The translations under genes and the position numbers were made by a program. The notes below the pieces were generated by a model that saw nothing but the letters and a program-made list of their open reading frames with translations, was not told where the DNA came from and searched no databases. From Viscum album (taxonomy: Eukaryota; Streptophyta; Magnoliopsida; Santalales; Viscaceae), in NCBI GenBank assembly GCA_963277665.1, contig OY728121.1:959238097-959302096 (forward strand): DNA of 64,000 bases, in the 5' to 3' direction. Each line of letters opens with the position of its first letter. Position 1 is the first letter of the stretch. This document shows positions 1 through 13,960 of this stretch, piece after piece.

Positions 1-2004
1 CAAATTCATAAATATGTTGAATAATGTAAACACACAAACACTACATCACATTAATTCTTACATTATTAATTTCTCTTCACTAAGTCTCACAATATAAATG
101 TATTTTATTCATGCAGTATAATGAATGAAAGTCACGTGAAACATAATTTTTCTCTTCTATGAAAGTATATCGCATGACACTAATTCTTATTTATTGAAAA
201 TTAATGAAAAACCCCATCATCAATGGATAAAATTTCATTCATATTTTTCAAGGTTTTCATGAAACATAATATGTGATGCCACAATCTTCTTCGTGTAACT
301 GTATTCATGGGTTTTATTATTTTTCCTACACAAAACACTATGTCAGAATCTACACTGGTGGATGAAGAAACATTATCTAAGAAATGTGATGTCTTTGGAA
401 GGCACTTCATGTGTCCATGGAACACACTATTTGAATATAGAGAGTTTCTTTTCATTGTTTCAATATCCCTATTCTTGGAGATTTATGTTGTATCGTTCTA
501 TAAATGAGTCCACATCAGGGTAAGATAGTACCACCAACTCAAATCCATAATGTTAACCATTTATATATGCCACTAATCATTTACATGAACCAACTCAAAA
601 ATTTATGGGACAAAAAAATTACCTCCATCAATTCAAAAACATACATTCTATAAAAATGTATCAGGTTGGACAACATTTTAATCATGAAAACAAAGATACA
701 TATCGTATTGTTCATATTTGAATCTTCAAGTTGAAGAAGTGTTTCTAGAATGATTTGGACATATAATCAAATGTTTCTATCTAATGATCTCAACAAATAG
801 AAGTCTTTGGATGAGGCTTGAGGAATAAGACAGTTATTGGCTTTGATCGAACATTCCAGATCTAAGAGATTAGAATGTTTCCATTATTTGGAAAACTCTT
901 TAGAAAAATAATGGTGTTCCACTATACCTGAGTCCCAAAATTATTATTCCTTCATATTACCACATTATTTTATAACAAAGGTCCTTGTAGACCCACCGTA
1001 TGTGAGTATCAGGTCTGTTCCCTTTACGTGATTACTTCGACAAGGGACATCATTGTTCTCTATCACTGTTCTCTATCATTGTTCCTCCCCTCATGGTAGA
1101 TCTATTATTCTCTAATTTTTTTCACATGAGTTCACTATTAACATTCTCTCACACATACACCATGTTGTCCTACTTGGGGTTGTCTTCCTATCTAATAAAT
1201 GGATGTGACCCCCTTCATCTAGCGAGTGAGTTCAGTTGTTTTTTAATATATATGTCATCAAAAACATGGTCCACTCCACAATAACTAATCACAGTTGAAA
1301 AAATGTCAAAAAACCTCCCCATATTCTAGAGGTTGTCGACTCATAGTTATATACCATGGTGGAACAATTGTGAGATTATAAATCCATGATTAGAGTGTAG
1401 AACATTTGTATAATCGTATTAATCAATATTAAAAGAATATTAATGAACTAAAAATTAATCAATAATAATCCATCATATAAATAACAAGTAATATCGTCCA
1501 ATACTTTAAAATACCAAATATTATCATTTAATTATATAAAAAATGATAGAGAAAACAGATATATACATCAAGTATAGTACATGTATCAAAAATTACAAAA
1601 AATAGGTAAAAAATCAATCTCTAGAAAGCACCACATTCCATAGCCCGATCTTGTTCTACCCTACCCCTATGCCATAATAAATAAGGCATCCCAAAGAGGG
1701 ATCTTTCTCTTGTCTCTACCTGTATTCATGTAGTCTGTCTCGGTTCCCAATAGAAGCCTAAACGGGGTATGGGACAACACAAAGTTTTCCACCAACAATA
1801 GTATCTGCAACATTTCCAGTTTCTTCATATAATCTAATGTAATTATTATATATAACAGAAGTACAAATGTTGATAATAGATCTAATGTTTTTCTTCAAAA
1901 TAAATTACACTATGAACAATAAACCAATTCACATGGGAAATCAATAATGAATGGTAGGAATAATTAATGACTACATTGTATAATAGATTATTATACGAAA
2001 ATGG
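1..2004. other. Unassigned AT-rich DNA
   Basis: No gene or recognisable element domain was found on either strand. The only open frames are short (60-84 codons), overlap on opposite strands and resemble no family I know. Two small details stand out. A pyrimidine-rich triplet repeat of about 14 bp built on TGTTCTCTATCA lies near 1053-1086. A slightly GC-richer stretch lies at 1620-1790. Both could be remains of an old element, but nothing identifies it. Confidence 0.5.
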
Positions 2005-2495
2005 TCAAGGGTCCAAGGAGTTGAAATGCATAAGGATATTATGTAATATAAGTAATGAAATTAAACAGAAACCATGTAGTAGAAATGTACAAGGCATCCC
2101 AATGGTTCAGAACCATTTAGTATAAATGTCCAAAAAAATCCTAAACTGTTAGTTTAACTAGTTAAACTAAATCCATGGGGTAAAAATATCTAATGAATCC
2201 ATGTAAACAAGATCCTTGGAGTATAAATTTATAAGGAATCCATGAAATTTATGTATATAGGTTCCATGGAGTATAAATAAAGAAGGTATCCAAATAATCC
2301 ATGTAACCAGGATTCAAGGAGTCTAAATGTCAAAAAATCTAAAATAATTCATTCCTTCTGTGTGTGTAAATTTCATTGTCATCCAAGAACATAAATTAAA
2401 TCATGTAATCAGATCCAAGTGTCGAAATATGCTTTGAATTCACATTAGTTGATTAAACAGTATCAAAGGAGTATGAATGTCAAAGGATTCCAAGT
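2005..2495. repeat. Degenerate minisatellite, unit about 50 bp
   Basis: A motif close to ATCCAAGGAGTATAAATGTC, followed by AAAGGAATCCA, recurs at about 2011, 2070, 2111, 2171, 2212, 2262, 2312, 2413 and 2462. The spacings of 59, 41, 60, 41, 50, 50, 101 and 49 bp fit a ~50-bp tandem unit with indels and one skipped copy. The copies differ from one another by roughly a quarter of their bases, so the array is old. It may be the internal minisatellite of a retroelement lying left of the LTR that starts near 3738; that link is inference. Confidence 0.7.
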
Positions 2496-3737
2496 GAGTC
2501 ATCATTACCATAACCGAAAACCGTCATTAACATTTTATTGATATCAATCACTCATCAAAAACCATTAAATCAAAAAAAATCATTACTCTGTCAATATCCA
2601 TAGACAATACAAGGGATTAATAGTTTAATACAATTCATATACAAATTTATAGGATATTTACAATTCATAAAACCTTTAATAATTATCTTAAACACTATAT
2701 TAAAATATTATTTATAAAACATGAACTCATCACACCCCATTGGTGGCACGATGATGGTCAAAAGGTAGAACTCACCCCATGGGTGGTTCTGGTTGAGGAA
2801 GAAAACATTCGACCTCATATGAAGGTTCCACAACATATCTTAAACATGAATTTATCCTTTAACTCAATAGTATATTAATTTATAAAGAAACACCTCGAAT
2901 GTTTGTTTTGTGGAACATTTTTAATATGGTATAAAAAACTATACATGTGGGTAAATCTATAAAACAGATACCTTATACCCATAGAAGAACACTCTTCCAA
3001 TCTCAGCCTCCAATTTTGTCCTGATCAAAAGAAAACAAAAAAAATATACCAACATTGACAAAATAGCATAATATATGGTACCAAAATATAATTGTTGATG
3101 GAATGGAAAAAAGGATCTTATTTAATGAATAAATCATCGCTAGAGTTCCAATGAGATAAACGGAAGTCGAATCAGATGTTAGATAGAGAGGTTCCTTCAA
3201 TCCCTAGGGGAATCATGCTGGGAAGCTCAAATGGGAGAAGAATGGGATGGACGCTTGAGAAAATTATATAGAAGTAGTGTTAACACATAAATGTACAATG
3301 GTTTAATGGATATTTACCTTTTAATACCAAGGTTTCAGAGTTTGGATGCATGTTTGGCCAAACTATGTGACAAACATGCTTTGAGGACTATCTCAAAAAA
3401 ATCATTTCATGGTTTTGGTAAATGGATAGAAAACCCACAAACTAAACTTTCATATTTTCTTCGATACAAAGCATACAGAACATGCATGGATGGGCTCCCT
3501 AAGATTCATGGTTCCCTAAAACCCTGTTGTAATTGAAAATTGATTGAACTAACCAACATATTTTAATCAAATTTCATGGTACATACCACACAATTTAAAC
3601 AAAGTATGTTTTATTTTGTATTTTCCAAAAAACCATTCTCAATGATCAAATAAGAATCGAACACCATTTTTTAATCTGAGACCCCACTAGGAACACCCAT
3701 TAGGATGAGTTTATTAAAGGAAAAAAAGAAATAAAAA
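2496..3737. other. Unassigned AT-rich DNA left of LTR X
   Basis: No recognisable coding domain. A plus-strand frame at 3291-3536 and a minus-strand frame at 3003-3200 are open but match no family I recognise. A purine-rich run at 3715-3737, AAAGGAAAAAAAGAAATAAA, sits directly before the inferred LTR start and could be a decayed polypurine tract. If so, this block would be the 3' internal part of a + strand gypsy element, but I could not find its integrase. Confidence 0.35.
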
Positions 3738-6700
3738 TGTTTCATACCACAAAAAAATGGTGGGATATTACGATATACCCTATTAAAAACACTTAGGAAT
3801 AACTCAAATAAAGTGTAAATCCAAATTAAATCCCTTATTCCTCATTAATATTTCATCTTTTTAATTGTAATAACATTTTATATGGAATTATTTCTTACTG
3901 ATACCAATGATTTATCCTCATTAAAAATTAACACATGTATTATAAACGTAAGAATGCTTCAATAATAATCACTTCTAAAAACAAATTTAATTTTATCCTT
4001 CATGATGTGTTTACAAAAAAATTACACCTCATTAAATAACATGGGTTCTCTACCATTAACATATAAGGATGATTTACGTTACACTGAATTCAATAAATAA
4101 CACATCAACATCACACCATGTTCATGTATTTATTGAAAAAATCTATTTTAACTAACTAGACATAGAAATATATAACACACAGTAAATTTATGATGTTTTT
4201 TTTTAAATAAATTTAATTTCTTCGATATCTCGGGCCATACACAATAATGATTTTTAACAAAAATCAACATGTTATTTAAATATTTTAATTTAATATGGTA
4301 GTTATTGTGTAACCATTAGAATGACAGGTTTTAATAGGATTTTCATAATTGTGATAATATATTTTTTACACAATTATATAAAAATAATTTTCAGGGGACA
4401 TATTAATTAGACATGAAAATAAAAAACCATTTGGAAATAAAGTAAATACTTATCCAAAAATCTATTTTTTCTACCCATAATCATGATTTATCTCCTTAAA
4501 TTAAATAAATAAAATATTATAAAATATTTTAATGAATTATATATATTATACAATAAATAAAAAAAGTTAACATTGGAGTTATTTTATTCATGATTTAGAT
4601 AAGAAATAAAAAAATACACTTAAAAACTAAATTTTCTCTACTAAGATTTTTTTTTGTATTTTGAAAACATGTTTTAAAATTATTTTTTTCAATTTTATAA
4701 AATTAATTTGAAAATTTCACATTAAATTTATGTTAGATTTATCATAGAGTGTATTTTTTATATCTTTTTAAAAATATAATATTTTCATTGAATAGTGAAA
4801 ATACAGGTTTTTATAATGAATTGTATTTTTCTTTTAAAGAATTTAGAAATATCCAATTTCTTATTATATTTTTTTATTTAAATATTAGGTAATATTATAT
4901 TTATTAAACCAATATATTTTTAGAATTTTATTTTTATATAATGTTTCTTTAACCTTTTAGAGACATCCTCTTTGGAAAATGAGTTTTTTCTCATGTTTTT
5001 TGGATTAATTTTAAAATAACTTTTAAGTATTATGTGAATGATATTTTTAAAAACAGATTATTTATTTTTAATAGTATTATTTAATATAAAATAATTTGTT
5101 TTATTTATGTTATGAAAAAAATGAATATTAAAATAATTAAATGTTAATTTCTATAGTTATGGATAATTTTATTTTATGAGGGCTTAAACAAAAAAGATAA
5201 GGGGTAAAATAACTTATAAACAAGTCATTGAGTCATTGTAAAGATATATTTTGGCTTCATTACCTCAAAATTTATATAATGAGCCATTTTTATCCTCTTA
5301 CATGTAAAAACATGGGTACCCATTACTCTTTTAAAAAATTCTATGTGTGCCATCTCCCTTAATTATAAAACACCACCCCTCTTCTATCCTATTTAATCAT
5401 TCAGAATAAACTGGTTAACATAATACCTACCCAAATAAAATAAATTATTCCCTACTCACTTCCCATATTCCTTATATTTATTATAAAACCCTCCATAGAA
5501 GGTTTAGGTATGATCTTATAGATGTTTTCTAAAGAAGTGGTAAAATTATTAAACTTGAATTTATATTTTATTTCTTTTTCCACATCCATAAAATATTATT
5601 CAAATATGACATTACAATGAAACTATTATATATAATATAATAATTTTTCATTATATATATGGTATTACCTATATCTATCTCATCTTCTATCAAATTGGAT
5701 ACAAAAATCTTCATCATGCGTACGTCAAACTAGAACCTCACAAACCAATGTTATTCATTTTCTATTACAACCTATCACAGTTGAATATAATGGTAGATTT
5801 ATCATATTTATATGATATTTATGAAATAAATATACTTCAATAATTATTATGTACATCTAAATTCATACCTTATATTCGTTAAGAATCTGATAATGTCGCT
5901 CGTGTGTGCGATTGACTGCCACCTTGAGAAGTGATGTTATTGGTTCATCACATAAGCTTCACATGCAATTTAATCGGGAAATATTTAATTAAAATACATT
6001 ATTTATATGTCATAAAAATTATTTATTATGATTATATAGTTTTTATCTTTTTTTAAATTCATCCATTTGGATAATGGAATCATTTTTCATTTTTACATAT
6101 GACCTATCGTCTCTATGAACAGTATAATTCAATTTATATCTCTAACATTTATTCATTAAAATAAATAAAAATATAATGAATATATATGATATTTAAATCA
6201 TATATTCCATTATAGAGATTATGGTACCACAATAAAAATATAAGGACATAAAATTAATTTATATAATTAAAATCACACTATTAATTATATTTAATTTTTT
6301 TTTGATTTTATTCTTTTTTAGGGATTATGAATCAAAAGTTACAATAGTGGTAAGAGACTAATGTTACAATCTTATTATTTATTACGATTATTTATAATTA
6401 TTATTTTCATGATGAAACATTATGCTCTATATAAAAAAGAAGATTAAAATAATTCTACATTGGTTATTTATTTTTATTTTCCAATATATATGTCCTCAAG
6501 ATTCGAAATGTTTCTTATGGAAAATTCTTCATTTTTCCCTTCGGTCAATACCCATTTTTCATCAATATCAATGTTTTATAAAAATTATTTATATATTGTT
6601 TATAAATTCTTATATGAATGATTAATTTTATATTATACGCAGGTTTTAATTTTTCAAAAATGTTTTTAAAAGTGTATTTTTTTTTCAAATTAGTTATTTG

Positions 6701-8000
6701 GACTTTTTATCAGAAATGTGAATAGAATCTATATTTTAACCTAGACTGCATGAATAATATTTTTTACATTCATGAACACTCATTGTTTTAAAGAATATTG
6801 TTTTTATTTTTATAATAAAATTTTCAAATAAATTTAATTTTAAAATGGTTTATATTATTTTGTTTTGAAAAGGGAATTTATTTGGTGGAAAGTCTATTTT
6901 CGTCAAGAAATGTTCTAAGAGGTCTCTAAAAATAATTTTCCATATAAGATGAAAAAATTTGAAGTTAATTATGTTTTATGAAGTATATTATCTATGGATA
7001 CCTTTATTATTCTTTCATAGAATGTTTTATTTTTATTATGAAAATATGTAGATGAAAATTTTTTCGTTTCCATGGGCTATTCTATGTTGAATTTTTGAGA
7101 TGAATATGAAATCTATTTCCAGTCCCATGGGATATTCTATGATTGAATGAGTATGAAAACCAATTTTTTTAATGGTTTTTATATGATTAATGTTTTATGA
7201 TATTTTGGAATACTAATGTATTGTTTTAATTATGTTTTTTTGATTCCATTATAACCCAAAATTTGTGTTACTTTATAACCTAGAAAAGGTGGGAGCTATA
7301 TCTCCCTCCAATACATTGCGTATATTTTGCGATACCAGGAGACACACAGGACTATAATGGGGAGTGATCCATGTTTACTAAGGTAATATTTCTACTATGA
7401 TAGTCTTGTTAGTGAACCATGAATACTATGATGTTTTTGGTATTAAACCCAATTCAACTATGATAGTTTTGGAAATTATCCTTGACCACTAGAGAAAATA
7501 TTTTCAATAATTATGTATATTCCAAAAATATTGGAGTTATTCAATTTTTATGTTCTCGTGGATCATTTTCATTGATTCCATTATTATTCTTGTCTTATTA
7601 TCTACCACGATTTAATTAATGACTCATGTTTATGATCTACAATATTCAAGGTATGGTTTTCTAATGTTCTTCTCATGTTCTTATAAACATACTTCCATTT
7701 TATATTGATATATCCGTTATTTATAATTACTAATATTTGGAGAATATATTTTTTAATATTTCCTTTCCCCCTTGTTATGGATAAATTATTATGTATGAAA
7801 TGTCTATGGAGGGTGGTATTATTTAATAACATAGTGGGAGATAATTTAGCTGATGTATGGCATGTTGTTCATGTGTCTATGTTTCCAAATTTACAAGAAC
7901 TAAATGATTCATAAATAGATGTTCATGATATGTAATGAATATTTATATATTAATATATAATATATATGTAAGGGAAGTGTGAGTTTCTATATTGTCTACA
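3738..8000 (+). repeat. Long LTR of Ty3/gypsy family X, copy 1
   Basis: This stretch matches, in inverted orientation and the same order, the LTR at 50,959-55,169. Paired landmarks (copy 1 / copy 2) are GATAAGGGGTAAAA near 5201 / 53,350; a TATA region at 5364 / 53,170; a CpG-rich block at 5893 / 52,630; GGGAGCTATATCTCCCTC at 7292 / 51,580; and TTTCCAAA with ACTAAAT-TTCAT near 7885 / 51,060. Both copies end in TCTACA (8000 here). The lengths agree (about 4263 and 4211 bp). The start is less certain and rests on a TGTTTCATACC that follows a purine-rich run. Long LTRs of this kind are known in Tekay/Del-type chromoviruses. It may be a solo LTR or a 3' LTR. Confidence 0.65.
5360..5375 (+). promoter_or_regulatory. 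TATA-like element of LTR X copy 1
   Basis: TATAAAA at 5364-5370 follows a pyrimidine-rich stretch and precedes a C-rich run (CACCACCCCTC). The same arrangement occurs on the minus strand of copy 2, as CCTATAAAAGGG at 53,161-53,179. Position inside the LTR and conservation between two diverged copies support a retrotransposon core promoter. It is probably inactive now. Confidence 0.5.
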
Positions 8001-8717
8001 ACATTTTTCTTTAGGGCACAAATACCCTACTCCATTCTAAATTAATTTACTATCACTCATGACACACCCAACACATCCTACCACACAATGAGAATATGTC
8101 ATCAGGGTTTTCATTAATACAAATCTATAAATGGGTCATAATGAAAATTAATAATAATACTATGTCTAATATCCAATAATCAATTCACATATTTGAAAAT
8201 ATAATGAAACATGAAAGATATGTAATTCATGCTAATGGATAGGTTCTTATATCATATTCTTTTAATGGTTTCCAAGTGTGAACAATAAGCGAAAAAGATT
8301 CAATACCTTTTGAGATTCATACACCTAATAACCTCTATAATATATTTTCCACAAGACAGACATCATCGAGATATTTAATATATATTAATTTATATTACTA
8401 TAGTTCTTCAAGGTTCTCATAAAATATGGGAGCTACTATGACCTTTAAATGAAAAAAATACACTAATAAAAATATAACATTAATTTTATATTAAATAACA
8501 CTCAAAATTTTATATTACATTAAATTAATATTCCTGTATTTAAATAAATAGGTAATAGAATGTACATTATCACATGGCTACGTATCATTAACTCAAACAT
8601 GTTATATAAGCTTCAATATCACATAATGATCTTCAAAAACCATCTTTTTATTTATTGTGAGTATAATAATTATTATATTAGCAATTAAATAAAATTTAGA
8701 TACCATAACATCAGACA
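8001..8717 (-). repeat. Probable 3' LTR of copia-2
   Basis: The minus strand reads CTGGGGG then TGTCTGATG at 8724-8709. This is the polypurine tract/LTR junction expected directly after a copia RNase H reading frame, and copia RT/RNase H lies just upstream on the minus strand. The LTR therefore starts at 8717 and runs to lower coordinates. Its far end was not located; the space before the end of LTR X at 8000 allows about 700 bp. No second LTR was found for comparison. Confidence 0.45.
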
Positions 8718-8724
8718 CCCCCAG
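8718..8724 (-). other. Polypurine tract of copia-2
   Basis: CTGGGGG on the minus strand, immediately followed by TGTCTG. In Ty1/copia elements this tract primes plus-strand DNA synthesis and borders the 3' LTR. Confidence 0.5.
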
Positions 8725-8729
8725 ATATG

Positions 8730-10400
8730 GATAAATTCCCATCTCCTATTCTCCATCATGATTACCTACCAAAGAACCCAAATTCTCTCCAACTTTTCAA
8801 GAATTGATCAATTTTTATTCGAATTCTTTTATCAAAAAATTCAAATGAATAAATTAGGAAATAAAATATACAAATTACAGATATATATTTTTTTAGATGA
8901 ATCCATTCCTAGTAACACTCACCACAGTTGGAATGAATCCTTGTTCATAGGTTGTATCAATATATATTAGAGTTTATCTTTCATAAAATATATTCCATTA
9001 AAATCTCACCATGCTCCAAAATTTGTCTTGATGAAGTGTTACTTGATTTTAACATGATTTCACTTCGAATGTGGAACTTAATTCTCTAAAAAGTTGATTT
9101 AAATTTGATTATAAAAATCTATTCAATAATGGTTATGTGAAATAAATTATTATATATTCATGTTTTGAATTAAACTACATCAATTATGTTTTTTATTGGG
9201 ATATATTTACATAAATAACTAACAATGAACCAATTTTGATTTAATTATGCTTCATGGAGTTCCCTGAAACACATCTTCTTCCAATAAAGATTCACATATT
9301 TATGTATAAATTTTTTCAGTAACATCACTCACCCAATCTATATCATTTGATGTGTGAATTTGTGATGATTTATTTTTATTATAACTTCTACCATAATAAA
9401 TAGTTCATCTAATTTTTAGAATAATCTGTTGTGAATAAATATGAAATAATATAGTCGGGTTAATTTGGAATCCAATAAAAAATTAACTACAAAAAAATAT
9501 CTATTATTTATGTTATCAAATAGATTAGGCTTCTAGTTTCAATTTGTAACTCAATTTGATTCACACTCCATCATTTTCATCCAAGTAAAAAATTATTCCA
9601 TGTGCTAAAAGAGTGAAAAAATAAATTGATTCATCCATATAAACCATATTTAGTAACACATCATAATACTTCACTTATGGGTTATAGAAAAAAAATCTTC
9701 CATTTTTACTTCATAAAACCCCAAAATTTTTATATAAAAATCAATAATATTTCCAAACAATTTCTCATTTGTGTAGAAAAATAATCAAAATATTTTTATT
9801 TTCTTCTAAAAAATTATTCCATCGTGATAATAAATCTCAATGGAAGACTTTGTGTTATCTTCATAAACATATATATTGTAATCCACTATTCTCATCTAGC
9901 AATGTATTCTCTTTATAATACTCTCAAACATTAAATTCTGTTATCCGAGAACTTCTTTGAGCCCATATACTGCCTTATTTTGTTTTCAAAATTGAGAACA
10001 ATCACCACAAAATATAAACCCTTCTAGTTTTTCCTTATAAACCACTTCCTCAAATTCACTATTAAGGAATATTTCCGTTATATAAATTTGGAAAAAATAT
10101 TGGTTTCTTTGAGAACAAATCAAATGAAAATTTCAAATTATTTCACGCCTTTCAATTAGAGAAAAAATTCTCATCAAAATTAATACCATCAATTTGGTAG
10201 TTTACATTGAAAAAAGATGAGCATTATTCCATTCTACATTACCATAATCATTGATTTAATTACAAATAACCCATTTACTATAGTAACATTTTATCTATTG
10301 GGATGCGAAACTAATTCCCAAGTACACTTTTTCTAAATTTTGAAAACATCTTCTTACATTACATAAATTCAATGTGCTTTGGGAAATCATTGAGTGGTTT
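8730..10400 (-). pseudogene. Ty1/copia RT-RNase H relic (copia-2)
   Basis: This is a decayed copia pol. Motifs are read on the minus strand across several frames. At 10,326-10,299 CTWELVSHPNR corresponds to the usual KTWELV-LP of the RT N-terminus. SKWV then follows, and NYQIDGINFDENF (the GIDYxETF motif) near 10,200. FLNSEFEEVVYKEKLEGFI lies at about 10,070-10,014, the FLNGDLEEEVYMEQPEGF block. KAVYGLKEV at 9978-9952 is the KALYGLKQA motif. Toward 8770 the frame IKIDQFLKSWREFGFF resembles the copia C-terminus. Stops and frameshifts break the frame throughout, and I could not find an intact YVDD. Integrase and gag were not found beyond 10.4 kb, so the element is probably truncated. Family assignment is firm, lineage is not. 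Confidence 0.8.
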
Positions 10401-12667
10401 CCCAAAGAATATATTGAATCCATTTATTAATATCGATAGTAAAAATTCATTTTGTTAAAAAAATTTATTATTAATCATAAAATTATATAAAATTCAAAAT
10501 AAATGTATATAAACATTCTTTATATTGAGAAAAAGTGATAAAAATGGAATATCTATATTATATTGATGTTGATCCTATGTGTGTGATGATAAAAAACCAT
10601 AGACTATCATTATTACTAAAATAATGTATCCAAATGAATGAAACATGAATGTTCTAAAAGGACTAGTTAAACTATTAAATGTTGACGTTTTTTTCGAAAT
10701 AAATTTTTAGTGATTAACTCCATTACATGGAGTTAAAACCAACATTTTTGGATTGAATCACTCAACACACTAAGTACATATTGTATAAAATTAAAAAAAT
10801 AAAAATTTTAAATTTAAAATAAATCCTGATATCCTATACTAAGATCATGTTTTTACTAAAAAGGGTATTTTATAAACAGGAGTGAAGATCTTTTCTCGTG
10901 ATCATCAAGCTCCATTTCTTTAGTACCCGCATCTGATATCCCATAAGGTCGTACTCCCTAAATAGGGTAACGGTGCACTAGAAAATATTGGGAAGTAAAA
11001 GACCTTGGTTCCCATCTCCTCCTACAGTATCACAAATTATCTTCTTTTAAAACAATGGGTTTTATGCCTCTATCACAAGAATAAAGTTGAATGAAGCATA
11101 TCTCACAAGCAAATGGGTATATAGAAATGATAAGTTATAGGAAAAGTGAAAATGGACATTTTTCTAAGAGGGAATTAACAACACATAAAAGACATTGTCA
11201 AATATGTTGATTGAATATCTAATGGTTTAGTAATTCATATCTACATGGGGGAACATTCAATAATATAGAATATGTAACTATTATTCAATCCCTAACTATG
11301 AGAGGGAAGAAAAAAATTATGGAAACAAAATAGTGAAGACATGACATTGTTTGATCACTGTGATCAATATTATAGATCCTACCAACTAAATAGAAACTTA
11401 ACGGAATAAATAACAAATAATTATATATATATATATTTAAAATTTCTCGACATAAAATATTTCACAACATACATGTGAGCATTAAAAAAATACTAGATAT
11501 CAAATTTCAACAAATCATGGTACAGATAATATTTAAAAATAATCAACTATATATTAAATAAGGCTATGCATGACAGTGGTGTCATAACCTTTATTGAAGT
11601 ACTAGGAGAACATTCATAAGGCAAGAAAATGTTATGCATCGATTTAAGAAAAAATTAGTCAACTTTTTTTCATGTTTCTAGAAGTTTGCATCTTACTGGA
11701 AGACATTATCCCAGTTTCAATAACCTATATAAAAAAGTTTTATTCATTTTCTATATGTGTTGATCTACGATGAAATACTTACTTTCTAGAAAAATAAAAG
11801 GAAGACTAAGTATCAATGTCCTTATTAATATTGGAAGTATAAAAATACAATTCATTAATGAAGAAACCTATACTTTTATTATCTTTTATACTTTAAGTTA
11901 ATGCTATCCATTATTACATATTATAGGAAAATGAAACAACAGACTACGTTAATCATTTCTATGACCATGATCCACAAGAGGAATGTAATACATATATAGT
12001 AATTGATTTTTTATTTATAACCTTAATAACATTGTTAGAATATAATAGATATTAGTGGATCATAATATAAACTAATAGGGGAAAACCGCAAAAAAATAAT
12101 GTCTGATATGTCATTGGTAAGATCAAACATCACTAAAATGGAAAAATTTGAAAATAGATAATATCTGGTACACTTGTGTAGAGGAATCCATTACTTCATT
12201 CTAAAAATAATGTTAATGTAGAGGATAAAACAAAACGTAAATATCTTTCTAGCTTTATAGGTAATCCACTAACTTTAGGATACATGAAGGTTTCATGAGG
12301 AATATGATGACTTAAAATGGGTGAGAATTACATTGCTATATATGATAAATGATGGTCCTATATGAAGATATTATCAATAAACAATTATATTAATTTTATG
12401 GTCACACTCACCAAAAATAAGTGCAAGAGTAATTATAAAACTTATTAGAGAATAAACCCTTTATATTGGTTATATCTGATGCTCCTCCATGATGGAAGAA
12501 TATATCATGCACTTTGGGTTTCATCAAATCACACCACTGAAATATATATCATAGAAGAGTGCATTTAGAAAATTAAATGAACATAGAAAAGGTAATTAAT
12601 ACATTCATCAGTTATATATAAACTTCAAGAAACCTCATTGAGTGTGTCGATAGGTGTATTCTCTCAA
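10401..12667. other. Unassigned DNA, candidate 3' LTR of copia-1
   Basis: No coding domain recognised. It lies directly downstream (minus strand) of the copia-1 polypurine/LTR junction at 12,668-12,682, so its right part should be that element's 3' LTR. I could not align it confidently to a partner beyond 17 kb, so no LTR end is given. A GC-richer patch at 10,865-11,040 and a (TA)8 microsatellite at 11,422-11,437 are the only distinctive features. Confidence 0.35.
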
Positions 12668-12682
12668 CCAACAATCTCAGGC
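12668..12682 (-). other. Polypurine/LTR-start junction of copia-1
   Basis: The minus strand reads GCCTGAGATTGTTGG, close to the GTGGGAGATTGTTGG that ends the internal domain and starts the 3' LTR (TGTTGG) in many plant copia elements. It lies about 1.3 kb past the RT on the same strand, the expected place. Confidence 0.5.
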
Positions 12683-12689
12683 TATAATA

Positions 12690-13960
12690 CATACAAAAAT
12701 GTACAAACATCATATTCATGTATTCTTTACATATTCATGAATTTATGTTTACATACACTAATATAGAATTTTAACTAATATTTGAAAAATAACATTGTGC
12801 TAAATGTACAAACACATTATATTTTAACAAAAACTCATTTATATATTATTTACCATGATATCATAATTCTGGATAAAACACATTTTGTTGAACTTAATCC
12901 CCATACAAAGGGTACATAGTGTGACCATATGAAAATTAATTTCATAAAAAATAAATAAGAATTTCTTATTTCCTTTATGTCAAAATAAGGGGCGTATAGT
13001 AAAGCATCTATAATACTAAAGCTACTAATTTGTCTGGTGTAATCTCTAACAAATTTACTAAAACTTTTATACAAACATGTCTTCAAAAATATGAATCATA
13101 GACATAAAATATATTCATATGAAATCCCTTCATCAGTAAAACTGTGTGACCACTATACATGGAATAATTTCAATCTACTATAAGTTATCTCTTCATTTTT
13201 GATTCCTGAAAAACAAGTACGAACCCTGTTAATGAATACATGACATGTAATTTATCTTCCATATGAGTACATCACATGTCCCTCATCCATGTGGATGAAT
13301 AAAATGTTTGTCCCTGAAATATTAATGAATATCTATTTCCTCAGTTTAATTAAAAAAGGTATAACTACTTTCAATTTTCAAATATGTGGGAAAATTCTAT
13401 CAAGGATAATATCTAACTGACTACATGATATAAAGGATACACAACCACCCCCAAATTAGAGAAAACAAAATAACTTTGTTATGAAATTTACAATAGTATG
13501 ATGGGTCAAATTCTAGGTATCTTTCCATCATTAGGTAATAAAATTTTACATAAATCATACACCCCTAAGTATATTGATATATTTATGACATTTCATGGGA
13601 TATAAATTAGAAATTTAATAAAATTTATTTTTCAAAAAATATTAACTCATTAATATATTCATTATAAATCTTATACAATAATTGGAAAAGGCTAAATGAT
13701 TATATTCATGGTAATATTAACATATCATCAAATACTATAATACACTGTGATGATTATCGATTAGGGAGAACACAATGTTTTACCTTAGGATGATTTCATC
13801 ACTCTAAATTATAATTAATGTAAATTATATCATGCATCAATGAATGGAAATTGAATTTATCTTTTATTATGATAACATGGTATATTGTATAAACATTACA
13901 TTAATATATCATGGATCATATAATAAGATACTCTACATGATCTCCATGGTTATTTTGTGA
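12690..13960 (-). pseudogene. Copia-1 RNase H region (decayed)
   Basis: This continues the copia-1 pol frame toward its 3' end on the minus strand. Readable remnants include a GSxMYxMLxT-like segment near 13,890 (the GSLMYAMLCTRPD block between RT and RNase H). FITKLFCFL followed by FGGGCVSFIS near 13,460-13,510 corresponds to the STSGFVFTLNGGAVSW region. The rest is too broken to place. The 78-codon frame at 12,850-13,086 is open by chance inside this region and does not resemble RNase H convincingly. Confidence 0.5.

Noticed and set aside
3291..3536. 81-codon plus-strand frame as a small host gene
   Set aside because: No similarity to anything I know, no supporting splice or promoter context, and a length expected by chance.
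12850..13086. 78-codon minus-strand frame as an independent small gene
   Set aside because: It sits within the expected copia-1 RNase H region and shows no conserved start or domain.
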